NCBI GenBank assembly: GCA_933228895.1
Contig: OW121852.1
Span: forward strand, 129,451,544 to 129,515,543
Length of the DNA stretch: 64,000 nucleotides
Direction: 5' to 3'
From: Platycnemis pennipes
Lineage: Eukaryota; Arthropoda; Insecta; Odonata; Platycnemididae
In this document: positions 42,837-55,084 of the stretch, piece after piece
Layout: each line of letters begins with the position of its first letter
Numbering within the stretch: position 1 is the first letter of the stretch
Notes under the pieces: generated by a model
Seen by the model: the letters and a program-made list of their open reading frames with translations, nothing else
Told to the model about the DNA's origin: nothing
Database searches by the model: none
Position numbers and translations under genes: made by a program

Positions 42837-43017
42837 ATATTGCAATTAGAAAGCAGATCGGAGGACAGTCCGGCGAAGCCGAGATAAGCCCTTGCTTTCA
42901 AAGCAACGTACGTCAGAGCTCATCGAGTTTTTTAAACTAGCCGAAGAATGCAGCGTTGCTGAATTGACGACCGACTGCGGTGCTTAGTCTTACTAAAGAA
43001 TTTTGTCTGAAATATGT

Positions 43018-43480
43018 CTACATTTACATAATACCCTGCAAGCCACCATAAAGGTGTGTGGCAGGGGGTGAACTCTCACCAAACATGCACTACATATCAT
43101 GAATAAAACGGGATTAGTACTTATATACTCATCTAAACTCCACTATTTAAACTAAGATCAAAATAGCGAAGTAAGCATGCAAAAACATGCTGTTAGTTGG
43201 GTTACCTTCAAGTCCTTATACCAATATGCAGTTACCAATGTTATCCATAGCTACACTCGAATTGGATATATTTACCGTAAATCATATACCTAATTGTACG
43301 AGGAAAAAATGACATTTTGAATCTGTCAGTTCGGCGATCAATTTCTCTAAATTTGTGATTATGGTCCAGTCTACCATAGTAAGTTGGGGTGTACAAAATA
43401 TTTTTAACATCATCAATGAAAATATAGTCTTGGAATTTGTTACAAAACTTGGAAATAACTGCGGGAAACGTCAATATATG
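43018..43480 (-). mobile_element. CR1-like LINE, best-preserved 3' end
   Basis: The 3' terminus (ACATTTACATAATACCCTGC, then CACCATAAAGGTGTGTGGCA) is followed by the full 3' UTR. The frame on the minus strand at 43474-43241 reads FIDDVKNILYTPTYYGRLDH, then EIDRRTDRFKMSFFPRTIR, the RT polyprotein C-terminus common to CR1/L2-type LINEs. This copy defines the family's coding end and UTR. It is 5'-truncated near 43480. Confidence 0.82.
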
Positions 43481-43489
43481 TATATTGAA

Positions 43490-44014
43490 AAATAAGACAG
43501 GGGTATTTTTACATTCATGCTATTTTAATTCGCGTGAAAATGCGTTTTTTAATATCAGTAATTTGAAAAAATGAGATATCCATTGAGTGAAGGTTATTTA
43601 ACTGTTTTTATGGAGGAATTAGTATGACACGAGTGGTTTCTTATAAGCCAATATGGATAAAAGATGAAACTTTCTAAGACCCTCTAGTTAACCTACTCGT
43701 TACTTTACCCTCTGTCCTAACAAAGGGGCGTAGTGCTATGATAACTTATTCCCTTCACTCCTGGCCGCCTAGATCATGTAACGAACTCCAGAGAAATTTA
43801 AGGAGCGAATCGTAAGCGGGCGAAGCATCGGCCGAAGGTCAACGAAGTTGGCCCGATATCCGTGTAGAGTTGACGGAGCCTATCATTTATTATGCCTTCC
43901 ACTCGGCTCCAAACGAGAGGTCCCCGATCGATCCTCGGGACGACACTATATGCCTTGGGCCTCATTTCCACGTTCCTCGTGCCCACTTCACTCTGAAGTT
44001 CAATTCCCGGAAGG
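43490..44014. other. Unassigned stretch, GC-rich at 43790-44010
   Basis: The right half is GC-rich with balanced codons on the minus strand (43986-43798: VVPRIDRGPLVWSRVEGIIN and DRLRQLYTDIGPTSLTFGRC), but no family is recognised and the frame is short. It ends where MITE-A copy 3 begins. Confidence 0.25.
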
Positions 44015-44533
44015 AATGGGGGCGTTTACTCGGAACCGAAATACCAATTTTGTACTCGAAATCGTTAGATGGAAACAAAAAAAGAATTTTAGTAAAAAAA
44101 TTAATCTTCTAACAGCAACCATTCAATCATAAATCAAAAATTAAAATAAGCAAAAGGCGACGCCCACTGAAAAAGCTGCTTTGATACCAATGACGTCATT
44201 TACACCCCGTCCTTGACTGCTTTTAGGGGAAGGGAAGGGAATGGAGGTGGATTCTCGGAATCGCTGATCGCACAGATGTTGTCACAACTGCTCCTATTGA
44301 AAGAGTCAGCTGCGTCCACCCCATTGCGATAAGTCAAAGTATCTTCGCGGGCTCAGTTGTGATTGGACGAAGTCTATATACGTCAGAGGTTGCACCACGC
44401 CCGCTTTTCCGAAAGGGTTAAAAACATCAGTTTTTCGCCGCGTATTACTCGAGAAATAATTGGCGGATCAGAAAACGGCAAAATACTGGTTTTGGCAGAT
44501 TTGGCAATAAAAAATATGGAAAACGACCCCATT
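44015..44533 (-). mobile_element. MITE-A copy 3
   Basis: Begins AATGGGGGCGTTTACTCGGA and ends AAAACGACCCCATT, forming inverted termini. Internal landmarks are the complements of those in copy 1. The right terminus is directly followed by the 3' end of a CR1-like LINE. Confidence 0.88.
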
Positions 44534-44534
44534 T

Positions 44535-45282
44535 ACATCTACATGTACATGATACCCTGCAAGCCACCACTAAGGTGTGTGGCAGGTGGTGAATTCTCAC
44601 CAAACATACAATACACATAATGAATTTAAAAGGAGTAGTAATAATATATAAGTCTAAACTGCAATATTTAAAAAGATAAAAAATAGCAAACTACGCATGC
44701 AAAACCGTGCTGTTAGTTCGTTTACCTTAAACCAATTGTCCTTATACCAACATACAACTACCTATGCTATGGATTGATTCACTCGTATTGGACATATTTA
44801 CCGCTATTCATATCACTAATTGTACTAGGAAAAAAGAACATTTTGAATCTGTCAGTTCGACAATCAATTTCTCTAATTTTGTAAATATGATCCAGTTTAC
44901 CATTCTAAGTTGGGTATCGCAAAATGTTTTTAACGTCATCACTGAAATTATTATTATGATAATATTTTGGAATTTATTTAGGAGATTAATTCTAAATTTC
45001 AACCTGTGATCTGACAATGATTCCCAATTTCATCCATTTAATAGACTGTTTAAGCTAATATAGTTATCGTACCGTCCCTTTACAAATCTTGATGATCTTC
45101 GCTGCACACGTTCAAGTTCATTATTTAGACCGATTTCGTGGGGATCCCATACACTGGCAGCATATTCCAAATGAGGTCTAACAAGGGAAAAGTAGCTGAT
45201 TTCTCGTACATGTTCATCACATTTACCCAATACTCTTTTGATGAAGCACAGTCTACGATTAGCTTGACCCATTAATTTAGTA
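44535..45282 (-). mobile_element. CR1-like LINE, 3' UTR and RT C-terminal region
   Basis: The 3' terminus (ACATCTACATGTACATGATA, CCCTGCAAGCCACC) abuts MITE-A copy 3. The minus-strand frame 45272-45030 encodes ANRRLCFIKRVLGKCDEHVR, SYFSLVRPHLEYAASVWDPH and ELERVQRRSSRFVKGRYDN, the classic C-terminal RT region. After a frameshift the EIDCRTDRFKM block follows near 44850. It is 5'-truncated at about 45282, where a CTAGT tandem begins. Confidence 0.85.
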
Positions 45283-45284
45283 AT

Positions 45285-45340
45285 TTAGTCTATTCTAGTC
45301 TAGTTTATTTCTAGCCTAGTCTAGTCTAGTTTATACAGTA
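45285..45340. repeat. TCTAG/CTAGT short tandem
   Basis: TAGTCTATTCTAGTCTAGTT, TAGCCTAGTCTAGTCTAGTT: a degenerate pentamer tandem at the 5' truncation point of the adjoining LINE. Confidence 0.75.
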
Positions 45341-45344
45341 ATTT

Positions 45345-46480
45345 AGAATCCCCTCGGATCTAGGGTCCATTGCAACGACTATGTGGACTATGTCATCGAG
45401 TCTATACCACTTTGTGCCTGTTAACACGGGTAACCAACCGGTAACCGATAACCACCTGTAACCTAGCGCCGGCGTCACCTGAGGAACACTGCCTCCTGAC
45501 TGACTGTTGGGCGCTAGCTCACTCCCTCGTGGAATCGAGGCTCTCTCTCACAGTTTGGCCATCACACGACGAGCGTCGCTGCCTCTTATCACCAACATTC
45601 CTCCCTTTGCACTCTTGGCGGCTCCTCATCGGTTGAGCTTTCAAAAAAGTGGCAGGGCTAGCTGCTGCAGCTAACTCGGCTACATCCACAGGAAGCGCCT
45701 GAAACCCCATGTTCAACCCCATGCACCCGATGAATTCCAAAATTCTAGTCATGTCTCGGAAGCATATCCATTCTCCATCGCCAGTAGGGATTCTCTTTCA
45801 GCAGAGGTCACTTCTTACTCAAATGGTTCAGGCCCACTTGTGCCTTCCCTATGAAATGTTGACATTTGATCGTTGTTTTCAAGTAGAGGAGTTGGTGCCA
45901 ATAGTGTAGACCTCGTTTTGCGCGAACGGCAACTTGCTTTAATCATTCTCAGGGTTTGTTTACAGCAAGTATGTGCCCTTCAATCAACTAAAAATAACCC
46001 CAAAGTAATTGACTCTCTTCTACACGTAGCCTTAAGCAATTATAACATAGTGTATCAAATACCACATTCTTACCTGCACTACTTTCTTCGAGGTAAAACT
46101 TTTTACTCTTTCCTGAATCATTCTATTACGCCTTATGTAGACGAGATTGGACGAATTGCCCTTTAAGGGCGCGTTTCGGAAACTTCATCAATAGAATGAT
46201 ATTTATTTGGAAGCTCATATGACTCGCATCGTAGCGTAGTGTATGTCAAATGGGGGAACACGCGTGTTGCGATCATGGTGTGAAAAATCTCTGAGTTGTT
46301 AATATTTTACAATTTAGTGTTTACACGAGAATAACCGAGTGGTATGCTCCATCAGTTCTTACCGGTAATGCCCAAGTAGGGGAGAAAGGTTGGAGACCAT
46401 AGCCGTTCACCCTCTATTCTGAAAACTTTGAAATTCCTTTCTTTAAGGATGAATGATAGGGCATTAAATTAATGTCGGAC
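45345..46480. other. Unassigned stretch
   Basis: GC-richer between 45460 and 45800, with frames on both strands but no recognised motif. A truncated LTR element or host exon cannot be excluded. AT-rich beyond 46170. Confidence 0.3.
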
Positions 46481-47018
46481 AATGGGGGCGTTTACTCGGA
46501 ACCGAAATCGCAATTTTGTTCACGAAATTGTTAGATGGAAACAAAAAAAGACATTTACTGAAAAAATTAATCTTCTAACCATAACCATTCACTCATAATT
46601 CAAAAATTAAAATAAGCAAAAGTTGACGCCCACCGAAAATGCTGCTGTGATAACATTGACGTCACTTTCCTCCCGTCCTTGACTGCTCGTATGGGAAGGG
46701 GAGGGAGTGGAGGGGGATTCTCGGAAGGTCTGCTCGCCCAGATGCTGTCGTAACTGCTCAGATTGGCAGAGTCAGCTGTGTCTCCCCCTTTGCGATAAGG
46801 TGAAGTAGCTTCGCGGGCTCAGTTGTGATTGGACGAAGTCGTTATACGTCAGAGGTTGCACCACACCCACTTTTCCGAAAGGGTTAAAAACATTAGTTTT
46901 TCGACGCCTATAACTCGAGAAATAATTTACGGATCAAAAAACGGAAAAATACGGGTCTTTTTATTTTACAAACTCTCTCATGTTCGGCAATAAAAAAAAT
47001 ATGGTAAACGACCCCATT
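46481..47018 (-). mobile_element. MITE-A copy 4 (most complete)
   Basis: Begins AATGGGGGCGTTTACTCGGA and ends GGTAAACGACCCCATT, so the outer 15-16 bp are inverted repeats with one mismatch. It is 538 bp long and has all landmarks of the family. Same orientation as copy 3 and opposite to copies 1 and 2. No frame encodes a transposase. Confidence 0.9.
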
Positions 47019-47925
47019 TCATGTCAACTAGCAATTTTTAATCTCAAAATAAAATGATGAAGCTTTGGATACCTTCCGGGACCTGTGATAGAAGAGGCAG
47101 TGTTTCAAAGGGATGAGCTGCAGCTAGGAATTCTCTCTCATTCCACTGAATTCAACGGGAGCCGCCACTATATTGAAAAAAAAAGGAATTTGAATCAACA
47201 GTGTGTGAGAACTAGTTGAGTGTTATGGTTGTGAAAAATACTCTTGAAATAAACAGTTTTATTGGAAAATGTGTATAATTCATTGAATTATGTATGCAAA
47301 TAACAGAAGAATAATTGAAACGTGTTCTCTCGGCGAAAAAAAAACTTTAATCATTTTGGGATAATTTTACTCAGCCAAATTCACCACAGTAAAATGGAAA
47401 ATTTGCAAGCTCTATATCGACCCGCGTTGTGTGGGTCAAATAAAATAAAGCATACCGCGTTTCATTCAGACCGCTGAAAACGTACAGGTTTTTCTGAATA
47501 TGCATCTCAAATATGAGAATAAGAACTGGGGAATGCAATGCAGTGTATTAATTGAATATTTTTGGCACGGGAACTCGATATTTCTGCACTGATTAACCAA
47601 CTAAGGGTCAACACTTACATTAGAGCTGAATGCATTTGGCGACTTTCTCAACAAAATAAATGGAAATACAGTGTGAAATTGATGAGAAGTTAAGGAATGC
47701 GTAGAGCTACTGGTAGTTTATCAGGAGAGTAAATTATCGTTAGCATCCAAAATCTTAGAGTTAGATTAGAGAAGATATAACGGCAAAGTGAGTAACAAAA
47801 AATTAAAGAGTGGATATCCATGGAGATATGAGGAAAATGCCTGGGAAAGCGTAAAAAAAATCATTGAAAGGCTTGGGATAACTGAAACTGGAAAAGCCCT
47901 AGGCCCATAGTCATTTTCGATACTC
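47019..47925. other. No recognisable gene
   Basis: AT-rich DNA with no family motif. Confidence 0.35.
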
Positions 47926-47926
47926 T

Positions 47927-48125
47927 CATCTACATATGCAGCTACATCTACGTAATACCCTGCAAGCCACCGCAAGTGTTGTGCAGCAGGGGGTGAAGAA
48001 CTCCAAGCATGAGAAACTGGCCAGCAACAAAGAGCCACAATGCTACTACTCCAACATGTAAGTATGCTAGATGTAAGAGTCACTGTAGAGAGTAGATGTG
48101 TGTAGTCACAACAGGTATCGATCTA
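47927..48125 (-). mobile_element. CR1-like LINE 3' end
   Basis: CAGCTACATCTACGTAATAC, CCTGCAAGCCACCGCAAGTG, then CAGGGGGTGAAGAACTCC. Diverged after about 200 bp. Confidence 0.7.
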
Positions 48126-48486
48126 AATATGTATCATGTGCACTCGAGTTTGAAGGGTGTTTATGAAGTATCCAGAAGATCTACAAAACATTTTATTACA
48201 TTATATTCCTCTTGTTTAATTCTAAGTTAATTGTTGTTTACAAGAATTTTGGAATAATATAAAGTTGCATTTTTTATTCAAGTTTTGATGGAATAAGTGA
48301 CGTTTTTTTTACATGTTTGACGATTACGCGGACAGTAAAAATTATTTCTCATAAACCCGTCAGCCAATATATTCCCAATTATAACACAATATACATAAAA
48401 ATGTTTTGTGCTCTTTCATTTGAATTTCAGAAATTTATCTGAGCAATAAATTATGCTTTAAAACTTTCGCGGTCCATATCTTCTGA

Positions 48487-48590
48487 GTGATGTGGGTTTT
48501 TGGGGATTCCTCCGTGAATACGTGGTTGTATACGAACGTTCCTCTTCAGGGTATTTACCCTGAAGAGGAACATCATAAAACCACATCACT
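48487..48590. repeat. Hairpin with perfect 16 bp arms
   Basis: GTTCCTCTTCAGGGTA (48538-48553) and its exact complement (48556-48571) are separated by TT. An outer pair, GTGATGTGGGTTTT (48487) and AAAACCACATCAC (48576), extends the fold around a bulged loop. No T-tract suggests a terminator, and its role is unknown. Confidence 0.8.
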
Positions 48591-48599
48591 CATTTATCG

Positions 48600-51500
48600 G
48601 AAGCGTTATTTTCGGCTCTGGGTGGTCAATCAAATGCTCTCTCAATTGCGTTGTAAGCCTTAAATATCCACATGTTATAAAAGATTGTCATTAAGAATAT
48701 AATTTGGTCAACTTTTTATGTCAATATATATTTGTATGGGAAGGAATGAAACGGGTCAGCGGATATTTGTTGCGGCAACGTCGCAAGGCTGTGCCTAGTT
48801 CGTCCAGTCAACACGCCGGTTGCTGTGGCTTGCGATAGTAACTATAGTATATTATAATTACTCCAAGGTATTACGTAGACTCGCATAACAAAACCTTAGT
48901 CATCCACCTCCATTATGAGCTTTGGCAGCATTTATATTGGTTTGCTTCTTTGTTTTATTTCGATACTAAACACGACAGCAGATATTTAGCATATTTAACA
49001 ATAGGTATCACTGCTCTGTATGCCTACACCTTTTTTATTTCTAGTAACGAATTGAACAAAATGCATTGCGTAAAAATTCCGTGGAGCATTTGGCCATGAG
49101 ACACTAGTCTCATACTTGATGTTTCAGTACCGCGTGAGCAACTCCACGAGCACTTAAACTTGGTGTTGCGCTGCCACTGAACAACGAGACTGATTTCAAA
49201 GAAAGATGAAAGTTAAATTCTTATAATTTATTCATTATATGCACTCTACTTGTGATGAAATGGAAGCGTTAAAAATATCTGACAAATTATTTGATAGGTA
49301 ACAATTTCTAATGTGTGACTGTCGAATTTTTAGCTTTTCTGCCTAATTTTTCGAAGTTACTGATTCACTATTCAAAGTTCTCTGCCCAATAGCACTAAAT
49401 GCAACTTTCCACATGACCAATACAGAGTTGAGCCTATCATGTCCACTCATAGTTTATACTATTTCTAAGTAACACTTATATACTATTCTACATACTTACC
49501 AAGTATTATTTTTCTAACAGGTTTTTAATCAGGTTTATTAAATGTGTGAAATGACCTTAGTAGTCACACGACCTTAAGATTGAAGACCTTAATTATATCT
49601 ATCTTTTAGGTGGAGATAAAAGTAAATATTTTATTTTAAATTGATAAAGAACGGAATGGTTTCGGTGTAGGATACCCGTCAATAATTTTAAAATGGTGGG
49701 TGGTTATTCGAACTTTACCAACGGACATTAATGCATAATAAACGTTTTATAACCTTTTTAAACTATTAGAAAAGTACTTCAAAACGCCTAGCTTTGAAAT
49801 TCACATTTCATATACAAGATCGGGGCCGGTAGGCAAAAATTGTTTTATTTCACTATCTCCACATCGAAAATGTCAATTAATATTTTCGTACTTACAAAAT
49901 TGATTAATGAAACTAAATACACTTTGAAATAAGTTCTTTCAAATTACACTTTCTTCAATCCAATTTTTGTCCCTTTACCAAAAACGTTAACATATTTACT
50001 TAACAACGTAAACAAATTTGCATAGTAACTGGATCCTCAAGTTGAAAGATAGGTAAGTAAAGCATCAATTTTTCTTTTTCATTTTTCTCTGCACTACTAA
50101 CTGCTAAAAATCCAAAACTACTACCTAATCATACAAACAGAGAATCCACACTCAACGCACCATACCTCACTCTTTTAGCTCAAAAAGTGGTAGAGAACGA
50201 AACGAAATGGATACAGGTTGACGGACTGACACGTTACAAAATTAATATGCATACTAGCAGACCTGCGGACTGTTTTGCAGGCAGTCTATTGGTTAACCTA
50301 CCTCAAAAGATCGATATAAGACCGATTATGAAAAATATTATTAAAATTTGCAAATCCGCGATGACCATGCGCTATATTCTGAAACCCCAATTAGATTGAT
50401 AGAAAAACAACACTTTTAAAAGAAGGCTTAGGAAATATTTAGTGCATAAATGGGTGGACAGCCTTTTTGCCAATTGAGAATAAAGTATCTTTAGTTTTTA
50501 ATTCATACTTCACTATAATCACTTGCGATGAATAAAAATATCCACCGTTCAACGCTTAAGTCCATAAATTTTGTGAGTTTCATTCATGCAACCTTCTCCT
50601 TACTTCAAAAGGAGTAATTGTTCAAACCACTCAGTGTAACATAATAACAAATAATCAAATACACAAAATAAGTATTCAACATACTTACGAATAAATAGAT
50701 AATTCCTTAATAGATTAAACTAATTCCGCTTTCTGTAACTTCTTTCACGTCGCCAATATGTTAATGCACATTTAGCAAAACACGTAAACAAACATGCATA
50801 GCAACGTGCACGAATTTGCATAGCAACTCTTTTCCCATGTTAAAAGATAGTGAAAACACTCTTTTTAACACTAAAATTTTCTTTTAGTGAAAGTTTCCAA
50901 GGCTGAAGAACGTGGAATCTTTTAGCTATTCTGGTGGTGGTACCATACGTGCCCAAGAACTCATCCTAGACAGCTCCATTAAAAATACGTAAATGCAGGA
51001 GATAATTTGTAAAGATTGTTTACGATAATATATAAAATAGAGTAAACATAATGATAACTGATTCAAGAAGGACGTCAATGGGGAAACGATGAAGTAGGAC
51101 CTTCACTTCCCACCACTTATGGAAAATGTTGTCATCGTTGTAGGAAATACGGCTGAAAAATACAGACTCTCAAAGAGATCAGCGTAGCTTCTGCATGGTG
51201 GGACACCAAACGCGATGTTGATAGACATTTTTCATTCTATATTGATGGACATGTTTTATTCGCACATAGATGCACGTGTTCATGTGCCAACGTTGTCAAA
51301 GCAAGACCGATTACGACTGACTATTTAAAATGTTTACAGCTGCAGGTTATTGTGCATGAGCATATGAGCTAACTTATTATTAGAAAATTCTATCTATGAT
51401 TAACAAGTGTACTTTATATATTATGTAAATGCTGTATGATAAAATAATGGGTAAATGCATTATTACTACGAATTCATTAATGTACTATCACGAAATTATC

Positions 51501-51775
51501 AAAGTTATTACGGAATGTCATCAATGGAAGGAACACAATTCAAAATTATTAATATTTAGTTTTCTCTTGACCTTATTTATTGACATGTTAAACAAGGTGT
51601 AATGTACTTTTGATGATGAAAAATTCAATTTTTAACAATGTGCTTTTAATGATAAAAAAGGATTAAAACACAAATTTATCTTAAAACTGAGTATCACAGA
51701 TTGCGAATTTTTAATTAACCAGTGTTCAGTGTATCAAGTATCAAATGCATTAAACTTTAGTAGACAGCTGGTTCC
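48600..51775. other. Long AT-rich stretch without a recognised gene
   Basis: More than 3 kb with no motif-bearing frame. A diverged direct repeat is visible: AACGTAAACAAATTTGCATAG near 50005 and ACGTAAACAAACATGCATAGC near 50784, each near a GTTGAAAGATAG or GTTAAAAGATAG phrase, suggesting two copies of one old element. Confidence 0.4.
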
Positions 51776-51777
51776 TT

Positions 51778-52090
51778 TAATGACCCATTTTCATAAATTC
51801 GAATATGGAGACTCCCCCAAGTATCAAAGCGCTGCTTAAAATTTCACACCGCCCCACGCGTTGCTTTTCTCGAATCGCAATCCGTTTGAATACCCCTTTT
51901 TCCGCAGAATTTGCACGATTCCCATTTCCAGCCGAAAGCCGTTTCGCCGTCAGATCTCTCCCAGATGGCATCCGCGCTTCTCGCCACCCCGTTGGGTGAC
52001 CCCCGGCCAGGATAATTGAGGTGCGGCACGGGTGTTGATTGCAGTCCGAGGGAACGAGATGGGACGGTCGATTCCAATTATAAAAAAAGG
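51778..52090. other. GC-rich single-copy stretch
   Basis: A compact GC-rich segment in an AT-rich setting, with open frames on both strands (for example 51805-51999 plus). No motif is recognised, and no other copy was noticed in the window. It could be a host exon or regulatory element, or an unknown repeat. Confidence 0.25.
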
Positions 52091-52149
52091 TGAAGGGCAG
52101 GGGATGGATGGGGGTAATGTGATATCGACTGCGGTGAGGATGGCTTGCC

Positions 52150-52888
52150 TAGGCCTGGACGATTTATCGATTTAGGTATCGTAAAATATCGCGATATTTT
52201 AATATAGCGAAAATCCGATTTTGAGTTTTTAAAATTGACGATATATCGCTGCTCGATAAGATATCGGGGCACGATAAACGTCGCTATAAATATCGCGATA
52301 AATATCATGATATCGCATCCCGATAAAATATCACAATACATTATCACGGTAAATATCAGGGTTAAAGGTCGTGATATTGCGCTCGTTCAAATATCGCGTA
52401 ATCGCGCCCGATGAATTATCGTGATATTGCTCCGGTTAATCGTGTCGGAAAAAGACAAGCCTTTGGGTTGGCCTTCGCTTAAGCTGGAGCATGTACGTTT
52501 GAAAACTTACTATTCTGATATCTGCTAATTCAAATTTTCAGCAGTTCTCTCTCACTCTCTCTTTCAATTTAGAATAGTAATCATAATAGAATAGTAAGTT
52601 TTCAAACTTACTTGCTCCAGCTTAAGCGAAGGCCAACCCAAAGGCTGTCTTTTTCCGACACGATTAACCGGCGTCATATCACGAACGAGCGCAATATCAC
52701 GATCTTTAACCTTAATATTTATCGTGATGATATATCGTGATATTTTATCGGGACGCGATATCATCATGTTTTATCGCGATATTTATAGCGATATTTATCG
52801 TCACGATATGAGTTATCGTTATCGCCACCTTACGATATGCTAAAATTATCGTATCCCGATACTGAATTATCAATATCGCCCATGCCTA
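52150..52888. mobile_element. hAT-like fold-back element
   Basis: Two arms of roughly 300-360 bp are complements of each other. The outer ends are TAGGCCTGGACGATTTATCG and, on the opposite strand, TAGGCATGGGCGATATTGAT. The 8 bp flanks GGCTTGCC (52142-52149) and GGCTTGAC (52889-52896) match at 7 positions, as expected for a hAT target duplication. The arms are filled with ATATCGCGATA and TATCGTGATA repeats. No transposase frame. Confidence 0.82.
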
Positions 52889-52896
52889 GGCTTGAC

Positions 52897-53345
52897 TCGC
52901 TGAACGGACTCGGACAGAGGATTTTGGGGGACGGAGAGGAAGGAATGAATATTTATCGACTCCCCAGGTCTCTCCTTTCCGCAGACTAATTTATCCACTC
53001 AAATTTAAAAACTTCGGGCAATTTGAAAGGAAAAAAAAAATTTAAAGAAAATATCACAGCACAGGCGTGGAGATATTAACAGACGTTAACAACGGCTGAA
53101 TGGGTTATGCAAATTGACACGAATACCATATCCCATGTTGAATCAAAGTCAGCTGCGAGCGAACGGAACCATTCAAGGAAAGTTTTTTGCAGTAGGTACG
53201 GTGAAATGGCGTCAGAGTAATACTGAGTCTCGAAAGACTGGCATTTCATGCGTTGGAAGCAGAATAGTGCCACCGTTAGCCATTATCAGGACTTGTACTC
53301 TTGCTATAATTAAGGCAGGCATTTTTAACTTTGACTGCCCAACTG
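52897..53345. other. No recognisable gene
   Basis: Mixed-composition intergenic sequence without a motif. Confidence 0.35.
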
Positions 53346-53347
53346 CG

Positions 53348-54035
53348 GTTATATCTAAATCTACGACATACCCTGCAAGCCACCTCAAGTGTGTGTGGCA
53401 GGGGGTGCATCCACATCAGAAACAATGACACAACAAACAAAAATGAACAACACAAAACAGTGCACATTTAAAAGTTATTAGGGGAAAAAAGAAGAAAAAA
53501 CTACCGAATCCCAATCATGCTGGGCACACCCACGAATACCGTGCATGACTCGAAACCGGACACCAATTTCATAGATACTCATGCATGCAAAAAAAAAGCA
53601 ATGCATGCGAGTCACACCTTGATTTGAACATGCAGGAATTAAACAAAAATACTATCAACCTACTCTGAATATTGCCTCTATAATTATTACCGAATTACGC
53701 GATGTCTAACGTTCTAACATTCTGATCTCGAATCGTACGTGGAAAAAATGACATGTTAAACCTGTCCGTCCTGCAATCTATCTCTTTAATTTTATTAGAA
53801 TTATCGAGCCTACCATAATAAGTCGCATCCAGCAATATATGATTAACGTCATTAATGAAATGTCCCTCCCTAAATTTTCCCAGAACACTAAGTCTATAAT
53901 TCAGCCTACGTTGTGACAGCGATTCCCATCCCAATTCGGCTAACATACCAGACACACTGCTTTCCCTATCGTAACACCCTTTTACATATCTCGCTGCTCT
54001 TCGTTATACTCGATCTAATTCGTAATTGGTTGAAC
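53348..54035 (-). mobile_element. CR1-like LINE, 3' UTR and RT C-terminus
   Basis: The 3' terminus is at 53348 (ATCTAAATCTACGACATACC, CTGCAAGCCACC). The minus-strand frame 53955-53695 reads LGWESLSQRRLNYRLSVLGK, HFINDVNHILLDATYYGRLD and EIDCRTDRFNMSFFPRTIRD, the RT C-terminal end. This is the clearest copy of the LGW-L-RR block in the window. Confidence 0.85.
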
Positions 54036-54199
54036 CGTGTTGTGTGGTTAGGTGTTGAAAATGCTATAAAAGAATCAATTTTAAAAACGGGCTTTTTCTC
54101 AAATGTTGCTAGTCCTAACTTCTTTATCGCTTTTAAGTATGTGAGCTGAGGATCTCACTAGCCATGATCCTGTGTCACATGCGACCCCTGCTGTAAGAT

Positions 54200-54640
54200 A
54201 GTCACATAAATATTGGCAACTCCGATAGAAACTTAAGGAGGTAAAGAAAAAAATAACGTATGGCAAGTGGAAAAGTTGGCAGGAGACTCAACATTGGCTG
54301 GCCTTTCAAAAGGCAATGGAAAATAAGTTGGAAGAATAAGTTAAGTCTGAAATTAGAAAAGAGAGATATGAAAATATTTAGAGCGGGCTTCATGCAGCAA
54401 TAATTTCTTGAGAGGAGGACTACTGTCAAGAAGAAGTGTCGGTTCACAGAAAAAGTAAAATGACAATTTAAAAGGAAATGGAATCACAAGAAAGCAAAAA
54501 ATGAATCAGGGCAACTTTACCACTAAAGGTTAAGACACTAAATAGGTCATGTAACGAGAAAAACTAGAAAAATATGGATGAAGAATTTATGCAAAATGAA
54601 CGATATACCCTTATCCCAAGGAAAGGTGGAAGTTGCTTAC
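54200..54640. other. No recognisable gene
   Basis: Purine-rich AT-rich DNA. The frames lack motifs. Confidence 0.35.
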
Positions 54641-54689
54641 AAAACGCTGAGGAGCCATTTCAAGGAGCGGTATCTTCCCTGTTTAGTTG

Positions 54690-54985
54690 GGGGAGAGGTT
54701 TGGCATGGTGGGTCGAATAATAGCCCCGAACTTCGCAGTCCGGGGTTCTATTGTGGGCAGTGCCATAGATTTTTCACTAGTCTACCACCGGTTCCTACTT
54801 GAGTGACGTATGCCGGGAATTATGAGTGTAGTGTCCCGTCCGTCGGATGGGACGTTATACCGTGGATCCCTCGGCTCTTTCCGCTGGGATGCTCTTCACA
54901 TCTTAAAGAGGGCGACATAAAGAAGAACGGAGGCCCAATTTGACGTTTATTGCTCGGATTTGACGACCACTGTTCCTGTCAGTGC
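54690..54985 (+). mobile_element. SINE with a GTCCGTCGGATGGGAC domain, copy 2
   Basis: Head: GTTTGGCATGGTGGGTCGAA then box B-like GGGGTTCTATTGTGGGC. Central block: CCCGTCCGTCGGATGGGACG followed by CCGTGGATCCCTCGGCTC. The same central domain occurs in the SINE at 8228. The 3' end is diverged. Confidence 0.6.
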
Positions 54986-55084
54986 CCTCTCCAATGAGGT
55001 ACTCTCCAAGGCAAATAACACCTTATTGGCCACTAATTGATACTACATATTTAGACAGGTTCTGTAAGTACTGGTTAACGCTGG

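Noticed and set aside
45345..46170. Truncated LTR retrotransposon
   Set aside because: Frames and GC content suggested something, but I could not identify LTRs, a primer-binding site or a gag/pol motif.
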